Shown piece by piece: positions 27,323 through 34,405 of a DNA stretch of 64,000 bases. The position numbers were made by a program, and so were the translations under genes. Numbering within the stretch: the stretch's first letter is position 1; the number at the start of each line of letters is the position of its first letter. This stretch comes from Povalibacter uvarum (GTDB lineage: Bacteria > Pseudomonadota > Gammaproteobacteria > Steroidobacterales > Steroidobacteraceae): contig NZ_JACHHZ010000001.1 of the NCBI RefSeq assembly GCF_014202975.1, positions 1,413,151 to 1,477,150 on the forward strand, in the 5' to 3' direction. The notes under the pieces are model-generated. The model did no database searches. It was not told the origin of the DNA and worked only from the letters and a program-made list of their open reading frames with translations.

Positions 27323-27357
27323 GTTGGTCGTCCGTTGAGTGACGGAAAAGATTCGGC

Positions 27358-27558
27358 TCAGTGAGAGCCAGGGATACCGCGCCAGGAGGTAGAGGCCGAT
27401 GCGCATCCGCCATGGATGGGGCCGGCATGCGTGGCTGCCAGCGCCCACAGAGTGGGCTCGGCCACTGGGTTCGGCGTCATTGCCGTTGCAGCAAGTGCGC
27501 CGTGTGTCGAACACCGCACCGGCGTGCGTGTGTTCGCAATCATGCTCCGTCGAGTCAT
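27358..27558 (-). CDS. Possible small leader ORF after the riboswitch
   Basis: A 66-codon frame (MTRRSMIANTRTPVRC...) starts 8 bases after a strong GGAGGTG sequence, 73 bases downstream of the aptamer, and stops 35 bases before the signal-peptide gene. The composition (Ala/Thr/Pro rich, two tryptophans, scattered Cys/His) is not typical of a conserved protein. It may be a leader peptide or just a leader RNA with a chance frame. Confidence 0.25.
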   Translation of the reverse strand: MTRRSMIANTRTPVRCSTHGALAATAMTPNPVAEPTLWALAATHAGPIHGGCASASTSWRGIPGSH

Positions 27559-27630
27559 CAGCCACCTCCATTCACAGGGCACGCTTGCGCGTGGGATCGA
27601 GGTAGCCCGACTTCGAGTCGGACGTCGATT

Positions 27631-27723
27631 CCGGCGGTCCCGCTATCGTGGAGTGCCCGAGTCGAGCAGCTCGTTAGACCGGAGACTTTGCGTCGCCACC
27701 TTTCGATGGCTTTGCCCTTGTCG
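27631..27723 (-). ncRNA. Cyclic-di-GMP-I (GEMM-I) riboswitch leading the motor operon
   Basis: On the minus strand: AAGGGCAAAGCCATC, GAAA tetraloop, GGTGGCGACGCAAAG, CTCCGGTCTAACG, a second hairpin (GAG...TGCTC-GACTC-GGGCA...CTC) and AGCGGGACCGCCGG. The segments are nearly the same as in the aptamer at 17157-17245, but the P2 stem differs in sequence while still pairing, which supports a real fold. Downstream hairpins CCGACT-TCG-AGTCGG and CACGC-GCAA-GCGTG could form the expression platform; neither has a U-run. Confidence 0.92.
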
Positions 27724-28020
27724 CTAAATCGAGGCGGACTTTGCTCGCAAGATCAGCCAGGAAGTTGTGAATCACGTCTCACAATTGCGGCGAAGATGTG
27801 GGGTGCGTCGCATTTTTTCTCGACCATTTTCCATAATTGACTCGCGGCGTCAGGAATCTCCCGAGGCGTTGACACGGCAACACACCGAAGACGGACTCTG
27901 CTTGTTCGCACAGGCTTCTCCGGTTTATGTATAGAGCCGAACTGCTTATGTCATGCCGACGTCCCCCCACTTTTCAGTAGCACGGTGATTAGAGTCCGAC
28001 CCCAAGTGAGGAGGTTGGAC
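27724..28020. other. Noncoding stretch: riboswitch promoter region and left end of an IS remnant
   Basis: The stretch contains no convincing gene. The promoter for the leftward motor operon should lie just right of 27723. The last 60 or so bases (from about 27960, including CACTTTTCAGTAGCACGG) look like the left end of the IS3-type remnant that follows. Confidence 0.4.
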
Positions 28021-28074
28021 GTGAAGAAGAAGCGATACACCGAGGAGCAGATCATCGGGTTCCTGCGGGCGGCC
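28021..28074 (+). pseudogene. IS3-family transposase OrfA, 5' remnant
   Basis: The first 18 or so codons (VKKKRYTEEQIIGFLRAA), preceded by GAGGAGG, match the N-terminus of IS3-family (IS407/IS51-like) OrfA proteins. The similarity then stops abruptly in unrelated DNA. The element has been truncated by deletion or recombination; no OrfB is present. Confidence 0.75.
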
Positions 28075-28187
28075 TCTCTCGCACACGCTCAGGTCGTCAT
28101 CGGCAGGTGCTGGATATTTCCACCCTCCCGATCCGTTTCCACCCTCTGTTTCGTCCTTGGTGCGTCCCTAGTAAATGGATCACCCCC

Positions 28188-28493
28188 ATGCCCAGAAAAC
28201 CTGTCGTCCTCATCAATGTCCTGAAGGTCGAACCGAAGAAGCAGGAAGCGCTGATCGCGCTCTTGAAGCAAAACATCGACACAGTGGTCCGCAACCTCGA
28301 CGGCTGGAAAACGAGCCGACTGATCGTCGCCGCAGACGGCGCGACAGTCGTCATCTGCTCCGAGTGGGAGACACCCGCCGCCTTCGAGGCGATGCGTGAC
28401 GACCCGCGCATGAAAGCCTGTTTCCCCAAGATCCTGGAATTGGCGAGCGTCGACTCGATTGTGGGCGCGACTGTGCTAAGCGAAAGCCCGTGA
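28188..28493 (+). CDS. Antibiotic-biosynthesis-monooxygenase (ABM) domain protein
   Basis: A 101-residue protein (MPRKPVVLINVLKVEPKKQEAL) with the ferredoxin-like ABM fold: beta1 VVLINVLKV, helix EALIALLKQNIDTVV, then VVICSEWETPAAFEAMRDDPRM. Family members are small cofactor-free oxygenases or haem-binding proteins, usually dimeric. It is the first gene of a four-gene operon with an EthD protein, a hydrolase and a sigma factor. The start is the ATG at 28188; a longer frame from 28107 is not supported by a ribosome site. Confidence 0.8.
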   Translation: MPRKPVVLINVLKVEPKKQEALIALLKQNIDTVVRNLDGWKTSRLIVAADGATVVICSEWETPAAFEAMRDDPRMKACFPKILELASVDSIVGATVLSESP

Positions 28494-28547
28494 GGACGGG
28501 CCAGACAAGTGAGCTTCCCTCACTCGAGCAGCAACTGGAGAATCACG

Positions 28548-28862
28548 ATGGCTCGAATGGTAGTAATTTACCGCACGCCGAAGGACGTCGAAGCATTCGA
28601 CCGACACTATTTCGACGTACACATACCGCTCGCCAAGAAACTTCCGGGTCTCAGGAAATACGAAATCAGTTACGGCCCTGTCGCAGTACTCGCCGGATCG
28701 ACCGACGTCTATTTGATAGGGACGGTGCATTTCGACGACCTTGCGGCGATGAAAAGAGCATTCGAAAGCCCGGAAGGACAAGCAGCCGCAGCGGACCGTC
28801 AAGTCTATGCGCCCAACGACACGGGCGTTCAAATGTTCCTTTTTGAGGACCGGGAAGTTTGA
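28548..28862 (+). CDS. EthD-family protein
   Basis: A 104-residue protein (MARMVVIYRTPKDVEAFDRHYFDVHIPLAKKLPG) showing the EthD signature (DRHYFDVHIPLAKKLPGLRKYEIS). EthD-like proteins are small dimeric alpha/beta barrels linked to oxidative degradation of small molecules. CTGGAGAA precedes the ATG at 28548. The gene is 54 bases downstream of the ABM gene. Confidence 0.85.
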   Translation: MARMVVIYRTPKDVEAFDRHYFDVHIPLAKKLPGLRKYEISYGPVAVLAGSTDVYLIGTVHFDDLAAMKRAFESPEGQAAAADRQVYAPNDTGVQMFLFEDREV

Positions 28863-28976
28863 ACCCCGTCCACCTTCGATCGCCTCGGTGGGCGAGAGCG
28901 GCAAATGACGGCGAAACGGCCGGCTGCGGCTGACGCGGGTCGGAAAGACCGTAATACGAACGAAGAAGGATCGACG

Positions 28977-29864
28977 ATGTCCATATCCAAAGCAGCTTTT
29001 GTCCTGGTCCACGGTGGTTGGCACAATCATTCGACGTGGGACAAGGTCGTACCCATGCTTGAAGCTCAGGGCTTCGCGGCTTTAACGATCGACCTTCCCG
29101 GCGCCGGGTTAAATGCAATCGCGCCAAAGTCGCTCAACCTTCGCCCATTCGACCCCGCTGTGTTCGCCGCCGAGCGGTCACCCGTCGCAGGCGTTACGCA
29201 GGAGGAACGGACGCAAGCGGTAGTCTCTTTGGTAAGAGAAGCTGCGTCGCTCGGCGACGGCAAAGTCATCCTGGTCGGTCACTCGGCCGGCGGGCTGACG
29301 ATTTCAGCCGTCGCCGAGCAAGTTCCAGAGCTGCTCTTCGCTGTCGTGTATCTTAGTGGGTTCATGCTGCCGAACGGCATGCAGGTGTTCGAGATGCTCC
29401 AGCACGAGACCATGTCTTCGTCTCTAGGGCCCGGGCTGTTCGTGGGCAACCCCGCCGCCACCGGCGCGACGAGGATCAACACTGGATCATCCGACGACGC
29501 TTACAGATCGCGGCTCAAAGCCACGTTTTACGGCGACGTGTCGGAGTCGGATTTCGCGCTGGCAACGTCGCAACTTCATTGCGATGAACCGGTCGGCGCC
29601 GTAACTCCATCGGCAATCACGCCTGGAAGATTCGGCGCGGTGCCGCGCCACTACATCCGCTGCACACAGGATCGCGCGATTCCGTTGGCCGGCCAGGATC
29701 ACATGATTGCGACGGTTGACGGCGCCATCGGCGGCAAGACAACTATCCACACATTGGAAAGCAGCCACTCGCCATTTCTGTCACAACCGGCCGCCCTGTC
29801 GAAAATTCTCATTGGAATTTCGGCGACTGACGATCGCCGTCGCTCTGCTGGTCTCGACACATGA
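28977..29864 (+). CDS. Alpha/beta hydrolase
   Basis: A 295-residue cytoplasmic esterase-like enzyme (EstC/salicylate-methylesterase type). Visible parts are the oxyanion-region HGGWHNHSTWDKV, the nucleophile elbow GHSAGG (Ser about 101) and the C-terminal catalytic His in ESSHSPFLSQP. The acid is probably in the CTQDRAI segment. The ATG at 28977 follows GAAGAAGGA. The stop overlaps the ECF sigma gene start by 4 bases, so the hydrolase and sigma factor are co-translated. The substrate is unknown. Confidence 0.82.
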   Translation: MSISKAAFVLVHGGWHNHSTWDKVVPMLEAQGFAALTIDLPGAGLNAIAPKSLNLRPFDPAVFAAERSPVAGVTQEERTQAVVSLVREAASLGDGKVILVGHSAGGLTISAVAEQVPELLFAVVYLSGFMLPNGMQVFEMLQHETMSSSLGPGLFVGNPAATGATRINTGSSDDAYRSRLKATFYGDVSESDFALATSQLHCDEPVGAVTPSAITPGRFGAVPRHYIRCTQDRAIPLAGQDHMIATVDGAIGGKTTIHTLESSHSPFLSQPAALSKILIGISATDDRRRSAGLDT

Positions 29865-30718
29865 ACACAGACGAATTCGAGAATCGTCTGAAAGCATTCC
29901 GGCCACGCCTTCACCGCTACTGCGCACGCATGACAGGCTCGGCGGTCGACGGCGAGGATGTGTTGCAGGACGCACTGGTCAAGGCCCTGCGCGCGCAGGC
30001 CGACGGCACAAAGGTGGACAACTTCGAGGGTTGGCTGCTTCGAATCGCCCATCATGCGAGCCTCGACTTCCTGCGCGGCAAGTCCCGGAACCCGATCGTT
30101 CCGCTTACTGCAGACACCGAAGCGGCACCAATACCCGAGGCTGACATTGTCGCGGTCGGCGTTCAGACATTCCTGCAGCTACCTGAACTTCAGCGCTGCG
30201 CGGTGATCCTCAAGGATGTGCTGGGCCATTCGGTGGACGAGATCGCGAGCATCGCCGAATGCACGCCTGCCGCCGCCAAATCAGCGCTTCAACGCGGTCG
30301 CGTAGCACTGCGGCAACTCGCGCAGGCCTCCGATGACCCGCGGCTGCCGCTGATGTCCGATGTGGCCCGCAAGAAGATTGCGGACTATGTTCATCTGTTT
30401 CAGGTCGGCGATTTCGATGCGATTCGCGCCATGCTTGCCGATGACGTGAAGCTTGATCTGGTCAACCGGCTCCAGCTCGAAGGCCGCGACAAGATTGGCC
30501 ACTATTTCACGCGCTATGCGGAAGTGAAGAAGTGGCGGTTCTCCTTCGGTGCGATTGAAGGGAAACCGGCAATGTTGGTCTTCGACAGTACCGGCCCGAT
30601 GGAACGACCTGCGCATTTTGTCCTGATCGACTGGCGGTCAGACCAGATCATCGCGATCCGCGATTTCCTGTTCGCTCCTTATGCGCTCGAAGCCGTAGAT
30701 TGGGTGCGGTTGGGCTAA
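29861..30718 (+). CDS. ECF sigma factor with SnoaL-like C-terminal domain (ECF41/SigJ type)
   Basis: A 285-residue protein. Sigma-2 (about 10-75: GSAVDGEDVLQDALVKAL, FEGWLLRIAHHASLDFLRG) and sigma-4 (about 105-160: LPELQRCAVILKDVLGHSVDEIA) are followed by a NTF2/SnoaL-like domain (about 165-285: IADYVHLFQVGDFDAIRAMLADDV). In this class the C-terminal domain replaces a classical anti-sigma factor. Members are usually encoded beside CMD-, ABM- or oxidoreductase-type proteins, which fits the upstream operon. Confidence 0.85.
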   Translation: MNTDEFENRLKAFRPRLHRYCARMTGSAVDGEDVLQDALVKALRAQADGTKVDNFEGWLLRIAHHASLDFLRGKSRNPIVPLTADTEAAPIPEADIVAVGVQTFLQLPELQRCAVILKDVLGHSVDEIASIAECTPAAAKSALQRGRVALRQLAQASDDPRLPLMSDVARKKIADYVHLFQVGDFDAIRAMLADDVKLDLVNRLQLEGRDKIGHYFTRYAEVKKWRFSFGAIEGKPAMLVFDSTGPMERPAHFVLIDWRSDQIIAIRDFLFAPYALEAVDWVRLG

Positions 30719-30847
30719 ACGGTGGTGGGCGAGTTATGAGCGACCACCCCGCAGACATCCCGAGAAAAATGGAGATCACCCATACCCACCCCGGGGCGTT
30801 CAACGGTAGTTCCTTCCGCATTCATATCGTGTATCTCTCATGCCGCG

Positions 30848-31372
30848 CTAGTGTCTGACACGCCTACTCCAGTGGCTTTCCAAAAGACGGATTGCAGTCT
30901 CTCTTGGAAAGATGACGTCTTTGAATGAACCGCCCGCCCGACATGGGGTTTCCGCCAGCCTGTTTTCCACGAACTCCAGATCCGCTTCGCCCCATTCCCG
31001 CTCTGGCAAGTAGTAAGGAATCGCTTTGGCGAAGTCGACCATCTGACCGGTTACCGAACGATCAACGGTCTTTCCGATACGCACAAGGGTCGAAGCCTGG
31101 ACTTCCGAGACCAGTGCTGCTGCCTCAATTCCTAGGCGTTGAATACGCCCTTCAACTAGCACCGCCAAGCGCTGCGGCAATTCCTTGACATCTCTCGCGG
31201 CCGCAACAATGGCGAGGCGCGAAGCCGAACTTACAAGCAGCAACAACGGCCGCCGGTCGATCACGATGCGATTGACGTACCAATCTCCGAGTGCTGCCGA
31301 GGAAGCCGCAGGATCGCCAGCGATATCTGGCAGCAACCTCAGCACCTTCTGCGTCGCTCGTAGTACGACCAT
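30848..31372 (-). CDS. DUF6933-like orphan cassette protein
   Basis: A 174-residue soluble protein (MVVLRATQKVLRLLPDIAG) with LGDWYVNRIVIDRRPLLLLV, a pattern I associate with DUF6933, a family frequent in integron cassettes. Function unknown. The ATG at 31372 lies 18 bases from the attC at 31391-31448, the normal cassette geometry. No attC is visible on its 3' side, so the cassette has lost its own attC and is fixed in the chromosome 25 kb from the integrase. Confidence 0.62.
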   Translation of the reverse strand: MVVLRATQKVLRLLPDIAGDPAASSAALGDWYVNRIVIDRRPLLLLVSSASRLAIVAAARDVKELPQRLAVLVEGRIQRLGIEAAALVSEVQASTLVRIGKTVDRSVTGQMVDFAKAIPYYLPEREWGEADLEFVENRLAETPCRAGGSFKDVIFPRETAIRLLESHWSRRVRH

Positions 31373-31390
31373 TCTTCCTCTCAGTTCGAA

Positions 31391-31448
31391 GCCCAACGCC
31401 ATTGCTCACGCGCGTGCGTCTTCGCACGCGTGGAGCAATTTGTTGGGC
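31391..31448 (-). repeat. Orphan attC site
   Basis: The 58-bp site has cores GCCCAAC (31391-31397) and GTTGGGC (31442-31448) and arms CATTGCTCACGCG / CGCGTGGAGCAAT around TGCGTCTTCGCA. It is closely similar to the attC at 4945-5004 in the main array. No integrase gene lies nearby. Confidence 0.85.
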
Positions 31449-31467
31449 CACCTTCATTTGGCAGCCG

Positions 31468-31626
31468 CCCCCCCCCCCGGAGAACCAGGCTGCGATAGAT
31501 CGTTTCGTGGGATACGCGCATCGTCTCATCATCGGGATACGCAACCTTTAGCCAGCCACTGATCTGCTGCGGCGACCAGTCTATCAACAACTTATGCACC
31601 ACCCGCTGGCGTAGCACTTCGTGACC
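31468..31626 (-). pseudogene. IS30-family transposase internal fragment
   Basis: A fragment of about 50 codons, EVLRQRVVHKLLIDWSPQQ then ISGWLKVAYPDDETMRVSH and ETIYRSL, matches the central part of IS30-family transposases. Both ends are missing. The 3' side runs into an 11-base C tract (31468-31478) and then the orphan attC; the 5' side is fused to a cls fragment. Not functional. Confidence 0.8.
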
Positions 31627-31628
31627 GG

Positions 31629-31749
31629 CCTGCAAGACCGCCACCGCGTTGCCTTCGTGAATGGCGCCATCCGTCAGCCCGACCAGCATTTCAAGGCCGT
31701 CTTCCAGCGCCGGCAATGCGTCCAGGTCGAGTTCCAGATACGGTGTATG
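31629..31749 (-). pseudogene. Duplicated 121-bp fragment of the cls-like gene
   Basis: This stretch aligns without gaps to 59646-59766 in the phospholipase-D gene at 58582-59835. By eye there are 6 differences in 121 bases (about 95% identity). It encodes LELDLDALPALEDGLE and GAIHEGNAVAVLQ. Only this N-terminal piece is present, fused in frame to the IS30 fragment. Confidence 0.85.
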
Positions 31750-31763
31750 GCATAACCTTCACC

Positions 31764-33068
31764 TCAGAAGACTTTGCGCATGTACGCGACCATGGGGTCG
31801 ACATCCTCGTCCGGTATTTTCGGAAGCGGAAAGCCGCGAACTTCGTTGATGAAGGCGAAGAACCGCTGATAGTGCCGAACCACATCCTCCAGCGACTGCG
31901 CCCTGTGATCATGGAAATACGGCGCGGTATCGTTGATGCCGCGCAACTGCGGGATGTCAAAGCGGTTGAAGACCTGATTGCCACCAACCGTCTCCAGTGC
32001 GTGAACGTCAGTGAGTACCGTGCCAGGGTCGCTTGAAAGGAGCTGCACACTGCCACCTGCCGGAAGGTCAATCGTGAAGCGCTGAGTCGGCAGATCGAAC
32101 CCGATGCCATGGATCTCACTCGTCATTCCGCTCGGCAACGGATTTGACACACCGACGTTGATGGAGACGGGATTGGTGGTGCCATCGAATGGCGGAAAGA
32201 TTCGGTTCTCCAGGTTCTTCACTTGCGCAGCACCTCCATGGCACTTCCCACAAAAGAGTTCGAATTTTTCCTTGCCCTGCTTCTCGAGTGCCGTGAGAGG
32301 TGGATCCACCTCCGGCGCTGCGAGACCCTCCACAAGGGCGGCAGCCACTCGCCGTGCGCCCGCATTGGCGAACAGCTGGCGCTCGAAGTAAGCAATGCTT
32401 TCCAAAAACTCTGGGGTCGGCTCGACGCTTGATTGCATGTGAGCCTTGAGCGCTGCCCTCGCCTGCTCCTCAAGCGTCGCAATGGTGCGATCCTGTTGGT
32501 ACGGCGCTGTGAACTGGAGTCCGCTCAACGCAGGTACGGCCCGTGAAACGGTGACATGCGTGGCGTTCGGCGCATCGGTCAAGCGAACACGCGGCGGCAG
32601 CGGAACACGTACTTTGATGAGCGCTCGCGTTCGCAGCAGCGTGTAGTCGTCCTTCCCATCATCCGCGTCGATGTTGCGAAACAGCGGATCATCAGCACGA
32701 GGGTCAGTGCGAGGTGCCTCCTGCAATCGACGCCAGCGTGCTTCAACGGTATGCGGTGAGAGCGAGTACCCGTCATTGGGATTGTGGCACGTCGCGCACG
32801 ACCTGCCGTTCCCTCCTGGAAACGGCGCAAAGAAATTTGTCGCGCCGGTGGTAGCCCTGCGTTTATCTTCAGCGGTGCTGCCGAACTCACCGCGCTCGAT
32901 CGCCGCGATGATCGGCGGCAGCAGTGCGAATTCCGATAACCGAGACGTGGACATCGCGTTCGACGCGACCTGGTGATTGAGCATCGCGTCAGTGGCTTGC
33001 CCACACAGCGAGACAGCGAGCAGCGATACTGCAAGCAGGCCTTGCGTGCTGAAGTTTCTGAGTCTCAC
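31764..33068 (-). CDS. Di-haem cytochrome c peroxidase / MauG-family protein
   Basis: A 434-residue periplasmic protein with a signal peptide (LLAVSLLAVSLCGQA) and two c-type haem sites, CATCH (about residue 92) and CGKCH (about 275), each in a cytochrome-peroxidase-like half. HGIGFDLPTQRF and FDIPQLRGINDTAPYFHD are conserved distal-region motifs. The family reduces H2O2 with electrons from small cytochromes or performs MauG-type oxidations. The gene stands alone, between the cls/IS30 debris and a CMD-cupin gene. Electron partner unknown. Confidence 0.85.
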   Translation of the reverse strand: MRLRNFSTQGLLAVSLLAVSLCGQATDAMLNHQVASNAMSTSRLSEFALLPPIIAAIERGEFGSTAEDKRRATTGATNFFAPFPGGNGRSCATCHNPNDGYSLSPHTVEARWRRLQEAPRTDPRADDPLFRNIDADDGKDDYTLLRTRALIKVRVPLPPRVRLTDAPNATHVTVSRAVPALSGLQFTAPYQQDRTIATLEEQARAALKAHMQSSVEPTPEFLESIAYFERQLFANAGARRVAAALVEGLAAPEVDPPLTALEKQGKEKFELFCGKCHGGAAQVKNLENRIFPPFDGTTNPVSINVGVSNPLPSGMTSEIHGIGFDLPTQRFTIDLPAGGSVQLLSSDPGTVLTDVHALETVGGNQVFNRFDIPQLRGINDTAPYFHDHRAQSLEDVVRHYQRFFAFINEVRGFPLPKIPDEDVDPMVAYMRKVF

Positions 33069-33210
33069 CGCCCGAGCGTTGCAGTGAAACTCGCGTGCGC
33101 CTACAGCGTCCGGTCATGCGTTGGCCACACCTTCGGACGGGGCAGTTTCCTATCTAAAGCAGGTGGCAGCCAGTTGACGCTTCCCCGCACGGAGCCGAGC
33201 GCGAGAACGC

Positions 33211-34362
33211 TCAGCGCTCGCGATACTGGCCGCTCGTTACGGGCTCGAGCCACCTGACCGTACTTCCCGCCGACGTTTCGGAAGCCGCCACGTGGGTCAT
33301 GGCCTGTGTCGGCTTAGCTCCATGCCAATGCTTGACGCCTGGAGCGGTCCATACGACATCTCCTTTCTTGACCGCGCGAACCGGTTCTCCCTCAGCTTGC
33401 ACCCAGCCCTCCCCGTCGGTCACCACCAGAAGCTGACCAATCGGGTGGACGTGCCAATGCGTGCGGGCGCCTGGCTGGAAGGTGACGGTCGCGCCACCGA
33501 TGCGCGAGTCGCCGGTACCCTTGAACGAGGATGCAAGGGAAACCTCCCCTGTGAAATTGCTCACAGGAGCAGCGCGGGGCTCGGTGTTCGGTTCGAACAC
33601 GGAGAGCCGGGGCGCATCGCCTGTCTTCCCGGTAGGTCGGCTACCGAAGACTTTGCCTGCGACCTCAACCGCGGTTGTGGCCTTGGGCAGACCTGCGTAG
33701 AAAGCAAGATGAGTGAGTGCCTCGTCGATCTGGATGGTAGACAGGCCATTGTCCAGGCCACGGCGAATTTGGAGCTCAAGCGCTGCGTCATCGCCATTCG
33801 CAGCCAGCGCAGCGATCGTGACGAGGCTGCGATCACGTGGGCTCAGATCGGGACTCCGCCATAGATCCGCGACCACTACGTCATTGATGAGTTGAGTGAG
33901 CTTTGCAGCACCGGAGACGCGCTCGCGTTCACCGCTGGGCGTTGCATGTACCTTGCGTGGCGGCTCCGGTGCCGCGATCTCAATCTTCCGCTCCCCGAAT
34001 ACTTCCTCCACCACATTGAGCGCTGACACTGCGTTGGGCCACCCCGAGTAGAAGGCAAGGTGCGTGACGACTGCGGCAACCTCGGTATGTTTGACGCCAT
34101 TGGTGAGTGCACGATTCAGATGTCCCTTGAGCTGGGCCGTCTTGCCTGTCGAGATGAGAACGGACACGGTGACGAGACTTCGGTCCCGGGGCGCCAGCTC
34201 CGGCCGCAACCACACGTCACCGAACAAGACATCGTCCGTGTAGTTGGCAAGCGCCGGCGCAATCGCCTGCATGTTCTTGGGCGCAACAGAAGGACGCTCC
34301 TGTGCTTCCGCTACTGCGCTCGCGAGGATTGCGGCGACGGCTGTCGCAGTCATGAGTTTCAT
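33211..34362 (-). CDS. Fused carboxymuconolactone-decarboxylase-like (two copies) and cupin protein
   Basis: A 383-residue protein from the ATG at 34362 (MKLMTATAVAAILASAVAEA), which carries a signal peptide. Two CMD domains (about 45-130 and 165-245) each contain PRDRSLVTV and THLAFYSGWP/THLAFYAGLP; neither shows the CxxC of AhpD. A C-terminal cupin (about 285-375) has the metal-site pattern HWHVHPIGQLLVV and HWHG. CMD-cupin proteins are seen next to hydrolases and dehydrogenases in detoxification loci. It lies 43 bases downstream of the hydrolase gene, so the two form an operon divergent from the LysR gene. Confidence 0.85.
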   Translation of the reverse strand: MKLMTATAVAAILASAVAEAQERPSVAPKNMQAIAPALANYTDDVLFGDVWLRPELAPRDRSLVTVSVLISTGKTAQLKGHLNRALTNGVKHTEVAAVVTHLAFYSGWPNAVSALNVVEEVFGERKIEIAAPEPPRKVHATPSGERERVSGAAKLTQLINDVVVADLWRSPDLSPRDRSLVTIAALAANGDDAALELQIRRGLDNGLSTIQIDEALTHLAFYAGLPKATTAVEVAGKVFGSRPTGKTGDAPRLSVFEPNTEPRAAPVSNFTGEVSLASSFKGTGDSRIGGATVTFQPGARTHWHVHPIGQLLVVTDGEGWVQAEGEPVRAVKKGDVVWTAPGVKHWHGAKPTQAMTHVAASETSAGSTVRWLEPVTSGQYRER

Positions 34363-34405
34363 CGACAAATCTCCCACGATCACATCCAGGTTGAATGCCC
34401 TATCG

